Source: Bradyrhizobium diazoefficiens (GTDB lineage Bacteria > Pseudomonadota > Alphaproteobacteria > Rhizobiales > Xanthobacteraceae). From it: a DNA stretch of 64,000 nt. A program made the translations under genes and the position numbers. The stretch is taken from NCBI RefSeq assembly GCF_016612535.1, contig NZ_JAENXS010000001.1, positions 930,001 to 994,000 of the forward strand. The letters are read 5' to 3'. Below the pieces are notes generated by a model. It saw only the letters and a program-made list of their open reading frames with translations, did no database searches and was not told the origin of the DNA. How positions within the stretch are numbered: the stretch's first letter is position 1; each line of letters opens with the position of its first letter. Below, one piece after another: positions 49,024-56,957 of the stretch.

Positions 49024-49917
49024 ATGGACTGGGACAAGCTGAAGGTGTTTCACGCGGCGGCGGAAGCGGGCAGCTTCACGCATGCGGGCGAGCAGCTCGG
49101 CCTGTCGCAATCGGCGGTCTCTCGCCAGGTCTCGGCGCTGGAGCAGGAGCTCTCGGTCTCGCTGTTCCACCGCCACGCCCGCGGGCTGATTCTCACCGAG
49201 CAAGGCGACCTGCTATTCCGCACCGCGCATGACGTGTTCATGCAGCTCCAGGCAGCGCGCGCGAAACTGACCGACAGCCGCGAGCGGCCGAGCGGCGATC
49301 TCAAGATCACCACCACGCCCGGCGTCGGCATCAACTGGCTGATCCCGCGGCTCGGTGAATTCACCGCGCTCTATCCGGAGATCCGGATCTCGCTGATCGT
49401 TACCGACGAGGAGCTCGACCTGTCGATGCGCGAGGCCGACGTCGCGATCCGCACCCGCAAGCCGACGCAGCCGGATCTGATCCAGCGCAAGCTTTTCGCG
49501 ATGGGCTTCCACGCCTATTGCTCGCCGGACTACATCAAGCGCTTCGGCACGCCGCGGACGCTGGAGGAGCTCGACTCCCACCGCATCATCACGCTCGCCG
49601 ACGGCAACTTCGCGCCGCACCTGCAGAACCGCAACTGGCTGGTCGAAGCCGGCCGCAACGGCTCGGGTCCGCGCGAGGCCTATTTCAGGGTGAACAACAT
49701 CCTCGGCCTCGTCCGCGCCTGCCAGCAGGGCCTCGGCATCGCGGCGCTTCCGGATTATCTGATCGAAGAACAGAGTCGTCTCGTACAACTGTTCGGCGAA
49801 TCGGATTCGATCCAGCTCGATACGTATTTCGTCTATCCGGAAGAGCTGAAGACCGTCGCGCGTGTGCAAGTGTTCCGCGACTTCGTGGTGAGCAAGGCGC
49901 AGCGCTGGCCTTCCTGA
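49024..49917 (+). CDS. LysR-family transcriptional regulator
   Basis: 297 residues from ATG 49024 (MDWDKLKVFHAAAEAGSFTHAGEQLGLSQSAVSRQVSALE), a textbook LysR helix-turn-helix, with a substrate-binding domain after residue 90. An in-frame ATG at 48994 adds ten residues. Located behind trxB; the target genes are unknown. A CCGCATGTC/GACATGCGG hairpin follows the stop. Confidence 0.9.
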   Translation: MDWDKLKVFHAAAEAGSFTHAGEQLGLSQSAVSRQVSALEQELSVSLFHRHARGLILTEQGDLLFRTAHDVFMQLQAARAKLTDSRERPSGDLKITTTPGVGINWLIPRLGEFTALYPEIRISLIVTDEELDLSMREADVAIRTRKPTQPDLIQRKLFAMGFHAYCSPDYIKRFGTPRTLEELDSHRIITLADGNFAPHLQNRNWLVEAGRNGSGPREAYFRVNNILGLVRACQQGLGIAALPDYLIEEQSRLVQLFGESDSIQLDTYFVYPEELKTVARVQVFRDFVVSKAQRWPS

Positions 49918-49920
49918 TTT

Positions 49921-49939
49921 CCGCATGTCTGACATGCGG
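49921..49939. other. CCGCATGTC-T-GACATGCGG palindrome
   Basis: A perfect 9-base inverted repeat with one central base, immediately after the LysR stop. No T-tract follows, so more likely a protein-binding site or a weak terminator than a strong one. Confidence 0.4.
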
Positions 49940-49984
49940 CTTGGACGCTTGCTGCATGGCGCGGGTCAAGCCCATAATGTTTCT

Positions 49985-50121
49985 ACGCTGAGCCTTCGCG
50001 TTGCGCATTTGTCCCCCTCCTCCAGTGGCGCGGGAGTTCAGTAATCCCTCTTGGAAGGTGATTGTGTCGGCCTCACGTGGCCAATACCTTAAGCCGGGCT
50101 CTCTTGAGCCCGGCTTTTTTT
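49985..50121 (+). ncRNA. Candidate small RNA with anti-SD motif
   Basis: A promoter-like pair (TTGCTG 49949-49954, 18 bases, CATAAT 49973-49978) predicts a start near 49985, and a strong terminator ends near 50121, giving about 137 bases with no ORF. The transcript carries TCCCCCTCCTCC near position 30, the CU-rich motif of alphaproteobacterial cuckoo-type RNAs, able to pair with Shine-Dalgarno sequences. Expression and class are predictions. Confidence 0.5.
50091..50121 (+). terminator. Terminator of candidate sRNA 1
   Basis: AAGCCGGGCT (50091-50100), loop CTCTTG, AGCCCGGCTT (50107-50116), with T-run 50115-50121. Perfect 10-base stem, about 170 bases past the LysR stop. Confidence 0.93.
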
Positions 50122-50188
50122 CCGTCCAATTCGGTATTCGCCCTCCGCGTGTATTGACAGTTTTGGGCATACCCAGCATCATTTGCCA

Positions 50189-50320
50189 ATGATCACGAAG
50201 TCGTGCGCCATCGTCTCGAAAAAAGGTCCCCATCCCGGGGCCTCGGATTTTTGCGCGCGCTAGACACGCTTCGTCATCGCAACAAGTCCCGAAAACCCCG
50301 CCGCCTGGACGGGGTTTTTT
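50189..50320 (+). ncRNA. Candidate small RNA or leader upstream of the DapA-like gene
   Basis: TTGACA (50154-50159), 17 bases, CATCAT (50177-50182) predict a start near 50189. The region has an internal hairpin (GGTCCCC/GGGGCC, about 50226-50244) and ends in a terminator at 50292-50320, only 47 bases before the DapA-like ATG. It could be a free small RNA or an attenuated leader for that gene. Confidence 0.45.
50292..50320 (+). terminator. Terminator of candidate sRNA 2
   Basis: AAAACCCCG (50292-50300), loop of nine, CGGGGTTTT (50310-50318), T-run to 50320. Confidence 0.85.
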
Positions 50321-50366
50321 CATGTGCCCTCCGTCTCAGGTTTTTTTTCAGAGAAGGAGAAGAAAC

Positions 50367-51275
50367 ATGACTGATCTGCAAACACACATGCACGGGCTGT
50401 GGCTGCCGCTGGTGACGCCGTTTCGGAACAGTCGTCTCGACGAGACGTCGCTGCGGCGGCTGACGCGGCACTACTGCACACAGGCAGTCGACGGCTTCAT
50501 CCTGGGGGCAACCTCCGGCGAAGGCATGACGCTGCGTGACGCCGAGCTCGAACGCCTCGTCGCCATCGTCCGCGACGAGATGGCGGCCGGCCGCCGCACT
50601 GTGCCGATTTGCCTCGGCCTCTCCGGCGCGGATACGTCGCGGCTGAAGGACCGCCTCGACGAGACCGCGGACTGGCCGATCGACGGTTACCTGATTGCGA
50701 GCCCCTATTACGTGCGGCCGTCGCAGCGCGGAATCCTCGCGCATTTCGAGGCGCTGGCCGATCACGCCGCCTGGCCGCTCGCGCTCTACAACATTCCTTA
50801 TCGCTGCGCCGTCGGCATCACCAACCAGACCCTGCTGCGGCTCGCCGAGCATCCCAACATCGTCGGGCTGAAGGATTGCGGCGCAAGCCGCGAGCAGTCG
50901 ATCGCGCTGCTGCGCGACAGGCCGGCGGGCTTTCGCGTGCTCACCGGCGAGGACGCGAATTATTTCGAGGCGCTCTGTGACGGCGCCGACGGCGGCATTC
51001 TGCTGTCTGCCCATCTCGAGACCGCGACATTCGCGGCCATCCATGCCGAGCTGAAGCACGGCAACCAGGATGCGGCGCTGACGCGCTGGCAGGAGGTCGC
51101 GGAGCTGACGCGCCTGCTGTTCGCCGAGCCGAGCCCGGCGCCGGCGAAGTACTGGCTGTGGCGATGCGGCCTGATCGACAGCCCCGAGGTACGCCTGCCG
51201 ATGGTGGAGGTGAGCAGCGAGCTCGCAGCCCAACTTGATCGCGAGATCGAGCGGCGAATGAAAATCGCGGCGTAG
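50367..51275 (+). CDS. DapA-family aldolase/lyase
   Basis: 302 residues of a TIM-barrel DHDPS-family enzyme: GFILGATSGEGMTL (residues 43-56), SPYYVRPSQRGILAHF, YNIPYR with Tyr141, and the Schiff-base Lys169 in VGLKDCG. The usual Thr-Thr pair reads Thr-Ser, and neighbours are not lysine genes, so it may act on another keto acid. AAGGAGA precedes the ATG. A terminated leader lies just upstream. Confidence 0.88.
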   Translation: MTDLQTHMHGLWLPLVTPFRNSRLDETSLRRLTRHYCTQAVDGFILGATSGEGMTLRDAELERLVAIVRDEMAAGRRTVPICLGLSGADTSRLKDRLDETADWPIDGYLIASPYYVRPSQRGILAHFEALADHAAWPLALYNIPYRCAVGITNQTLLRLAEHPNIVGLKDCGASREQSIALLRDRPAGFRVLTGEDANYFEALCDGADGGILLSAHLETATFAAIHAELKHGNQDAALTRWQEVAELTRLLFAEPSPAPAKYWLWRCGLIDSPEVRLPMVEVSSELAAQLDREIERRMKIAA

Positions 51276-51290
51276 CTCCTCCTGTCGCAT

Positions 51291-51311
51291 CTCCCCGCTG
51301 TTCGCGGGGAG
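51291..51311 (+). terminator. Hairpin after the DapA-like gene (repeat fragment)
   Basis: CTCCCCGC (51291-51298), TGTTC, GCGGGGAG (51304-51311). No T-tract; matches the CTCTCCCGC repeat family seen at 9.7 and 62.2 kb. Confidence 0.45.
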
Positions 51312-51444
51312 AGGGCGTGAAAGAGCGTGCCCGTGGTTAACGCGGCGCGAACGGCCTTCGCATCCGCCGCATGGCGCATCCACGCCTCGTTTACGCAAGG
51401 GCGCCTATCGTTCCGCCGCAAAGTCTTCAAACAGGGGAACGACC

Positions 51445-51591
51445 ATGGGGCAACGTGCTCGCCCGACGGCGGCTGAAATCTTCGCGCCCGCCGATCTCTT
51501 GCAGGGAATTCTGGTGGTGTCGTCGTTCGGCTTCTGGGCCGTGATGCTCGGCCTGATGCCGGTGCTGCTGTTTCGGGTTTGGCTAGCCTGA
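51445..51591 (+). CDS. Small membrane protein, 48 residues (paralogue A)
   Basis: ATG 51445 to TGA 51589-51591, with AGGGGAAC upstream. A polar start (MGQRARPTAAEIFAPADLLQ) leads into one long helix (VSSFGFWAVMLGLMPVLLF). The helix shares the pattern G-x-W-x-V-x-L-x-L-x-P-V with the next small gene, so the two are tandem paralogues. Function unknown. Confidence 0.6.
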   Translation: MGQRARPTAAEIFAPADLLQGILVVSSFGFWAVMLGLMPVLLFRVWLA

Positions 51592-51723
51592 TGACGAGAG
51601 ACCGCTTGCATGGTTAAGCCGAGGTCACAAATGCGCTCAAAATGCGAGCGGAGTTGCGAGCCGGAATCTTAAAACATCCCCCGTATCGTTCACCTCATAA
51701 GCGAAGAAATCGCGGGGGCGAAC

Positions 51724-51894
51724 TTGAACAATCAGAATGATGCGGCGTCGCATTACGGCGCCGGACAGCAGGGCTTTGACGACGCCGGACAGCAGGGTTT
51801 TTCCACCGAGGACATCCTCTGGGCCGTCGGCATCTGGTCGGTGATCCTGACGCTGTCGCCGGTCATCGTGTTCTACATGCTGATGGTGGCGTAA
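51724..51894 (+). CDS. Small membrane protein, 56 residues (paralogue B)
   Basis: Starts at TTG 51724 after a GGGGG stretch; no in-frame ATG exists upstream. The N-terminus carries an internal duplication (GAGQQGFDDAGQQGF), then one helix (VGIWSVILTLSPVIVFYMLM). Ends before a terminator at 51921. The helix resembles that of paralogue A. No known family. Confidence 0.55.
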   Translation: MNNQNDAASHYGAGQQGFDDAGQQGFSTEDILWAVGIWSVILTLSPVIVFYMLMVA

Positions 51895-51920
51895 CTTCAC
51901 CATCAGTCCCTGAAACGCAA

Positions 51921-51946
51921 AACGCGCGGACATCCGCGCGTTTTTT
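51921..51946 (+). terminator. Terminator after the small membrane genes
   Basis: AACGCGCGG (51921-51929), loop ACAT, CCGCGCGTT (51934-51942), T-run to 51946. It also lies just past the ParA stop on the opposite strand. Confidence 0.9.
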
Positions 51947-51969
51947 GTCCGGGGAAATGATTGATGAAA

Positions 51970-52647
51970 TTATGCCGCCTGCTTGTGCATTGCGCCGGAA
52001 GCCGACACCGTGCCGCGAATAGCTTTCACTGAACGCTCGATCGCCGCCCACAGCCTTGCAATTTCCTGAGCAGCACGGCTCTCGGCCTGATACTCACGCG
52101 CGCCTTCACCGTGGCTGAGTGCCATCAACAAATCGGAACGATTGGTGATCTGACCGCCCCACACCGGAGCGCGGAATTTCGCCAGCGCCTCGCGGGCAAT
52201 CGTGACGATCGGGCTTTCGGATTCGTCGCGACGCGCCGGTGCACCGTTGAGCACGACCGCATAGGGCTTGCGCGCCGCGCGGCACATCTGGATGGTTTCC
52301 TGCACCGCGTTGACGTCGAACACGCCAGGCCGCGCCGGAATGACCACCATGGTCGCGTTCTTGATGGCGTCGTCGACCACGGCCGACAGGTTCGGCGGCG
52401 TGTCGATCAACACCCATTCATAGCCGTCGCGCTTGGCAGCCGAGACGATGCCGCTGACGGAGTTCACCGCCGACTTGATCGGCGGTTCGTTGGTGCCACG
52501 CAACTTGTGCCACAGCGTGAGCGAGCCCTGCGGATCCGCATCGACGAGCAGAATAGGCTTCGTCGCCTTGATCTGCGCGGCGAGATGTGCGGCCAGGGTA
52601 CTCTTGCCCGAGCCGCCTTTACGCGATGCAAAAACAATAACGTTCAT
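51970..52647 (-). CDS. ParA-family ATPase (orphan)
   Basis: 225 residues: deviant Walker A FASRKGGSGKSTLAAHLA, then VDADPQGSLTLW and WVLIDTPPNLSAVVDDAI. It is a MinD/ParA-type ATPase, often used to partition DNA or position protein complexes. No ParB or parS-like gene adjoins it; the spacer upstream (52648-53045) holds no gene. ATG 52645-52647 has GGAGG upstream, so the longer frame is rejected. Confidence 0.9.
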   Translation of the reverse strand: MNVIVFASRKGGSGKSTLAAHLAAQIKATKPILLVDADPQGSLTLWHKLRGTNEPPIKSAVNSVSGIVSAAKRDGYEWVLIDTPPNLSAVVDDAIKNATMVVIPARPGVFDVNAVQETIQMCRAARKPYAVVLNGAPARRDESESPIVTIAREALAKFRAPVWGGQITNRSDLLMALSHGEGAREYQAESRAAQEIARLWAAIERSVKAIRGTVSASGAMHKQAA

Positions 52648-53045
52648 ACCTCTGGCCTCCAGATTGACCCCAGATGGCGAAAATGAATCACCGCGCTGAT
52701 TCGTGAAAGAAAAATTTGTCGGCGGTGGCGTTACAGCCACGAAATAACAAGGCGTGTTGGCTTTTGAGTCACACTGCGCCGCGCGACGACGGAAACGAAC
52801 CGTCATGAATCGCCGTTCACGCAGGCAATGTGCGTTTTGAGGCAATCACGCGGGAAAGGCGGGCCTGCAACCTCACCGGGCATACTCTCGCGCTGGTCTT
52901 TGCCATCGAACGCAACGGCAATTGCTGCAGGTTCGCGCGCGAGGGACGCGAACAAAACGAGTCCGGTGGCTGTCGCGTGGCTGGTGCGGCCTCGCGTCAT
53001 TTTGACGCGAGGGGCTCGAGAGTTTCGCGAAGGGAACGCGCCTCG
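52648..53045. other. Gene-free spacer with a CCTCGCGTCA hairpin
   Basis: About 400 bases with no supported gene. CCTCGCGTCA (52990-52999), TTT, TGACGCGAGG (53003-53012) is a perfect 10-base stem without T-tract, 34 bases past the next gene's stop. Confidence 0.5.
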
Positions 53046-53378
53046 CTAGCCGTCGTTGGTCTTTTTCTTCCTGGCCTTCGGCTTGGTCTTCTTGGCGACG
53101 ACGGGCTTGATGTTGGTCGGTGCACCCGCGACCGGCTCCGGCCCCCGCCGGAAGAACATCGCGCATTGCGGCGACAGCTGCGCCTTCTTCCGGATCATGC
53201 AGGCGGTGATGGCATCGACGTTCGGAACGAACTCGCCACACAGGTTCATCGCATCCGGCGTGCAGGCCTGCTGCTGCTCGGGCGTGTAGGCGAAGCCCGT
53301 GCCCGGCTGGACCAGAACGGCCAGGGCAATCCCAAAGGTTGCCGCAGCCAAGGATGTCTTCAAGCGAAACGCCGGCAT
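53046..53378 (-). CDS. Exported Cys-rich protein, 110 residues
   Basis: From ATG 53376-53378 a signal peptide (FRLKTSLAAATFGIALAVLVQPGTGFA) precedes a short domain with Cys in ACTPDAMNLCGEF, ITACMIRKKAQLSPQC, reminiscent of Cys-rich GLG1-like repeats. The tail is very basic (KKTKPKARKKKTNDG). Probably periplasmic, disulfide-bonded. Function unknown. Confidence 0.72.
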   Translation of the reverse strand: MPAFRLKTSLAAATFGIALAVLVQPGTGFAYTPEQQQACTPDAMNLCGEFVPNVDAITACMIRKKAQLSPQCAMFFRRGPEPVAGAPTNIKPVVAKKTKPKARKKKTNDG

Positions 53379-53810
53379 CGATCCTCCCAAAATGCGAGTC
53401 GGGAGAATAGTGGGTGAACGGGCGTTGGTTGGCAACGAGGGCCGGGGCGAATACGGGCAGCTGTGCGCTCCGGGCAACAGGCGGGTGGCCTGCCGTCTTC
53501 TCCGCTGTCGCCACCCCGCCTTGAACGGGTGGCCCAGTATTCCAGAGGCCCCCGTAGTTCCTCGATAAGCCGCGGCGTACTGGATCCCTGCTTTCGCGGG
53601 GGATGATGGCGGTGGGTGGGGCGCCCCCTCCGGTCAAAACGCGAAAACAACCCCATGCACCGTAGCCAGGGCCCTGGCGGCCTTGCGAACCTTCCCGCGC
53701 CTGCGGATTTTACGAATTTCCTTTGACACGTCGGGCAAAACACCGGCATGATGGCATCATCGACAAGCGCGTGGGGTGGTCGGCCTGTCTCCCCGTGAGG
53801 GGAGGACCGC
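53379..53810. other. Repeat-bearing spacer
   Basis: About 430 bases. Contains a GGATCCCTGCTTTCGCGGGGG palindromic repeat near 53580-53600 and CGTCGGGCAAAACA near 53730, also seen near 15373. No gene supported. Confidence 0.5.
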
Positions 53811-54755
53811 ATGGCCACCGTTTTGATCGTCGCGCCGGTGTTCGCCCTGATCGCGGCCGGCTATGCGGCGGTGCTGTTTCGCTTCGTCTCCGAGACCGCG
53901 CACAAGGGCATCTCCGAATTCGCCTTCAGCATCGCGATCCCCGCGCTGCTGTTCCGCACCATCGTCATCTCGGAATTCCCCGATGTCAGCCCCTGGCGGA
54001 TGTGGGGCGCCTATTACGGTGCGCTCGCGCTCATTTGGATTGCGGCGCTGACGATTTCGGCGGTCTTGCGCGAACGGCGCGAGGACCGCGAGGACGGGGT
54101 CGTGTTCGCGATCGGCTCGGTCTACGGCAACATCGTCATGCTCGGCATTCCGCTGACGCTCTCGGCGCTGGGCAACGAGGCCGCCGGCCCGATGGCGCTG
54201 ATCCTGTCGGTGAACACGCCGCTGCTCTGGCTCTGCGGCATTTTGCAGATGGAGCTTGTCAGCCGCAAGCGGACGGGCTCGGCGCTGTCGGTGATCGCCC
54301 CCGTGCTTGCGGATCTCGCGCGCAATCCGCTGATGCTCGCGATCGGCTTCGGTGTCGTCTGGCGTTTCACGGGCCTCGGCCTCAACCCCGTCGTCGACAA
54401 GACGATCGAGCTGCTCGCGCAGGCGGGTTCGCCGGCCGCGCTGATTGCGCTCGGCATCAATCTGTTTCGCTTCGAGGTGAAGGGCGAGATGAGAAGCGTC
54501 GTCGTGATGAGCGCGCTCAAGCTGCTGGCGATGCCGGCGCTGGCGTTCGTGCTGGCAAAGCTGTTGAACCTGCCGCCGATCGTGACAGGCGTCGTCGTGC
54601 TGTTCGCGGCGATGCCGACCGGCGCCAACGCCTACATCTTTGCGGTTCAATATCAGCGCCTGGTGAACCCGGTGTCGGGCGCGGTGGCGCTGGGGACGCT
54701 GCTGGCGGCGGTGACGTTGCCGGTGGTGGTGATGGTGGTAACGGGCGTGAGGTGA
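53811..54755 (+). CDS. AEC-family permease
   Basis: 314 residues with about ten membrane helices in the auxin-efflux-carrier/AEC fold: FALIAAGYAAVLFRFVSE, IGSVYGNIVMLGIPLTLSALG with the central break, and VVLFAAMPTGANAYIFAVQY near the end. Exports or imports small organic acids or similar. ATG 53811 has GGGGAGGA. Its 3' third is duplicated at 55523-55854. Confidence 0.88.
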   Translation: MATVLIVAPVFALIAAGYAAVLFRFVSETAHKGISEFAFSIAIPALLFRTIVISEFPDVSPWRMWGAYYGALALIWIAALTISAVLRERREDREDGVVFAIGSVYGNIVMLGIPLTLSALGNEAAGPMALILSVNTPLLWLCGILQMELVSRKRTGSALSVIAPVLADLARNPLMLAIGFGVVWRFTGLGLNPVVDKTIELLAQAGSPAALIALGINLFRFEVKGEMRSVVVMSALKLLAMPALAFVLAKLLNLPPIVTGVVVLFAAMPTGANAYIFAVQYQRLVNPVSGAVALGTLLAAVTLPVVVMVVTGVR

Positions 54756-54931
54756 CGACGCCGGTCCTTGTCCAAAAACACGTTTGTCATGGGATAAATT
54801 ACGACACGCAGATGCGCGAGAGCGTCCACGTGTCTCGGATTGATCTAGTTGAGACCCATTTCGACGACTCGCCAGCGGAACGCGAGCAGCTCTATAAGGA
54901 CGACCTACGATCCGGAATTGGAGGGCGAAAC

Positions 54932-55156
54932 GTGACGCCGGAAGAGATCCAGAACGAGCGCCTGAAGCTCACGGCCAACTGGTTTAATACCCTCGCCACC
55001 GCCGTTCTGACCGCCGGCCTGTTCGTCCGAGCCGCCCAATTCCTGTTCGGCGTGCTGCCGGCAAACACTGACGTCGGTCTGGTCTATGGCATTGGCGGGA
55101 TTTGCATTCTGGCAGGCGTGGCCTACATTTTGCTGCCCCTCGGAGGCCTGGAATGA
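54932..55156 (+). CDS. Two-helix membrane protein, 74 residues
   Basis: GTG 54932 has GGAGGG 6 bases upstream. The product has a short amphipathic start (TPEEIQNERLKLTANWF) and two helices (NTLATAVLTAGLFVRAAQFL, YGIGGICILAGVAYILLPL). An upstream ATG at 54812 gives a longer, polar version. Overlaps the next start (ATGA). No family recognised; holin-like size. Confidence 0.55.
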   Translation: MTPEEIQNERLKLTANWFNTLATAVLTAGLFVRAAQFLFGVLPANTDVGLVYGIGGICILAGVAYILLPLGGLE

Positions 55157-55587
55157 GCCAGACCAACCCGATCATCGCAATGCTATTTCCGCTGCTTGCG
55201 CTCGTCGTTGCGGGCCTCACGGCGCTCGTGGTCAGGAAGCCCTGGCGCCAGAAAGCAATCCGCGATGTTCGGACCGCAGGTATCACTGCGGCCATCGATG
55301 TCGTCGGAACGGGCGTCCTGGTTGCCGCCAAAGACCTCGAGCGTCGCGCCCACGATCTGGCCAAGACCTGGAACGAACTCTCGTTCGCTGACGACCTACA
55401 GGCGAATATCCCCTCCAGAACGGGTATCTCCAACGGAGTCACTCGCCAGATTCTCTGCCCGATATCTCCAGCGGTAAAACGCAGCTTCCGAAGACCAACA
55501 CAGACCCGCGCCGCTCCAGACTGCGCAGGCGGGCTCGCCGGCCGCGCTGATCGTGCTCGGCATCACGCTGTTTCGGTTCGAGGTTAA
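55153..55587 (+). CDS. Single-helix membrane protein running into a duplicated segment
   Basis: ATG 55153 overlaps the previous stop. Residues 1-90 look natural: one helix (IIAMLFPLLALVVAGLTALVV) and a helical cytoplasmic part (AAIDVVGTGVLVAAKDLERRAHDL). From about residue 123 the frame enters the AEC duplicate in a wrong phase, so the last 22 or so residues are probably replaced sequence. The gene may be truncated or 3'-fused. Confidence 0.5.
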   Translation: MSQTNPIIAMLFPLLALVVAGLTALVVRKPWRQKAIRDVRTAGITAAIDVVGTGVLVAAKDLERRAHDLAKTWNELSFADDLQANIPSRTGISNGVTRQILCPISPAVKRSFRRPTQTRAAPDCAGGLAGRADRARHHAVSVRG

Positions 55588-55854
55588 AGGGCGAGATGAG
55601 AAGCGTCGCCGCGATGAGCGCGCTCAAGCTGCTGGCGATGCCGGCGGTCGCGTTCGTGCTCGCAAAGCTGTTGAACCTGCCGCCGATCGTGACAGGCGTG
55701 GTCGTGCTGTTCGCGGCGATGCCGACCGGCGCCAACGCCTACATCTTTGCGGTGCAGTATCAGCGCCTGGTGAACCCCGGTCTCGGGTCCGGTGGCGCTG
55801 TGCACGCTGCTGGCGGCGGTGACGTTGCTGGTGATGGTGGTGGTGGCCAGGTAA
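55523..55854 (+). pseudogene. Duplicated 3' fragment of the AEC permease gene
   Basis: Closely matches 54417-54755 of the AEC gene (same residues TGVVVLFAAMPTGANAYIFAVQYQ) but starts mid-gene and carries at least two frame-changing indels (near 55586 and 55785). It has no start of its own. Together with the intact copy it brackets the two small membrane genes. Confidence 0.85.
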
Positions 55855-55926
55855 GCCGCGCCAAGATTTTGCTTTTGCACGCAAAGGTAACTATCCTGCG
55901 GTGACATGCACCACTGGGAGGCGGAT

Positions 55927-56331
55927 ATGGGACCTCGCGAGGACATGCTCGACGTCATCAAGCGCGCCTACGCTGCGCGCGGTGATGGCGACGTCAAGGG
56001 CCTGGTGGCAGAGTTTCATCCCGAGGGCCTGTTCAACCTGATCGGCGACAACAGCGCACTGCACCTGACAGGACGTGTGCAAGGCACCCAGCCATTGCTT
56101 GCGGCCTTCGGTCAATTCATCGCGCACTTCGCCTTCGAGAAACGCGAGATCCTGGCCGAACTGGTTGAGGGAAATTCTGCTGCCATACGGTCCCGCCTTG
56201 TCATCCGACACGCTCCAAGCGGGAAGGTTTTCAACACCGAAGTCCTGGATCTTTTCAAGTTCCAGGACGGCAAAATCATCGAGCTGACCGAGTTCGCGGA
56301 CACCGCGCTCATCAAAGCCATCATTGTCTGA
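55927..56331 (+). CDS. NTF2-like (SnoaL-type) protein
   Basis: 134 residues of the cone-shaped NTF2 fold: MLDVIKRAYAARGDGDVKGLVAEFHPEG, LLAAFGQFIAHFAF, and FNTEVLDLFKFQDGKIIELTEFAD, the usual last strand pair. Binds a small hydrophobic molecule or acts as an isomerase. ATG 55927 has GGGAGG. Convergent with a VOC gene. Confidence 0.85.
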   Translation: MGPREDMLDVIKRAYAARGDGDVKGLVAEFHPEGLFNLIGDNSALHLTGRVQGTQPLLAAFGQFIAHFAFEKREILAELVEGNSAAIRSRLVIRHAPSGKVFNTEVLDLFKFQDGKIIELTEFADTALIKAIIV

Positions 56332-56394
56332 CGCGCGATCAGGCAGAAGGCATCGAGCCGGAGCGAAGTAGCGAGAGACAATCGCTGTCTCCCG

Positions 56395-56802
56395 CTACGT
56401 CGTGGAGACGACCGACGTTTCCTGCCGTTCGATCCGCTCGCAGAAGCGGATCATATTCCCGAACGGATCGATAACGCTGGATTCGATCGTGCCCCATTCC
56501 GTCGTCTCCAGGCCCGGGCGCATGTAGCGGTATCCCTTCGCGTTGATCTCGCGATTGAACTCACGAACACCCTGCATCATGACCCGCAGCTGCACGCCCG
56601 GCGAGCCGTCTCCGTGATGTTCACTCAGATGCAGGACAAGCCCGTTTCGAGAAATCTGCCGGTACAGCGGCGCATTCGCGTCGAACCGATGCTCCCAATC
56701 GACGCCAAAGCCCAAGAAGCCGAGGTAGAACTCGTCAGCTTTCGGAACGTCGAAAATACGCAGGATCGGGATGACCTGCTGGAATTGGATCGTACCCGCC
56801 AT
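56395..56802 (-). CDS. VOC-family (glyoxalase/bleomycin-resistance-like) protein
   Basis: 135 residues, two beta-alpha-beta-beta-beta units: QQVIPILRIFDVPKADEFYLGFLGFGVDWEHR and GLVLHLSEHHGDGSPGVQLRVMM, ending in VIDPFGNMIRFCE with the second metal-ligand Glu. Such proteins isomerise methylglyoxal adducts or bind and detoxify compounds. Confidence 0.88.
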   Translation of the reverse strand: MAGTIQFQQVIPILRIFDVPKADEFYLGFLGFGVDWEHRFDANAPLYRQISRNGLVLHLSEHHGDGSPGVQLRVMMQGVREFNREINAKGYRYMRPGLETTEWGTIESSVIDPFGNMIRFCERIERQETSVVSTT

Positions 56803-56957
56803 AGTGCCTCTCCTTGTGTGTCGGACTGACGACGTGGTTTTGCGCGAACGGCGACGTCGGGTTTGACCCGATGTTCCTATCGGAGGTGCCGCTTGTGTGA
56901 TAGGTCCTGCTCGTCTCTCAGTTCGGCGACGAACGCGCGTCCAGGTAAGGCTAGCTC

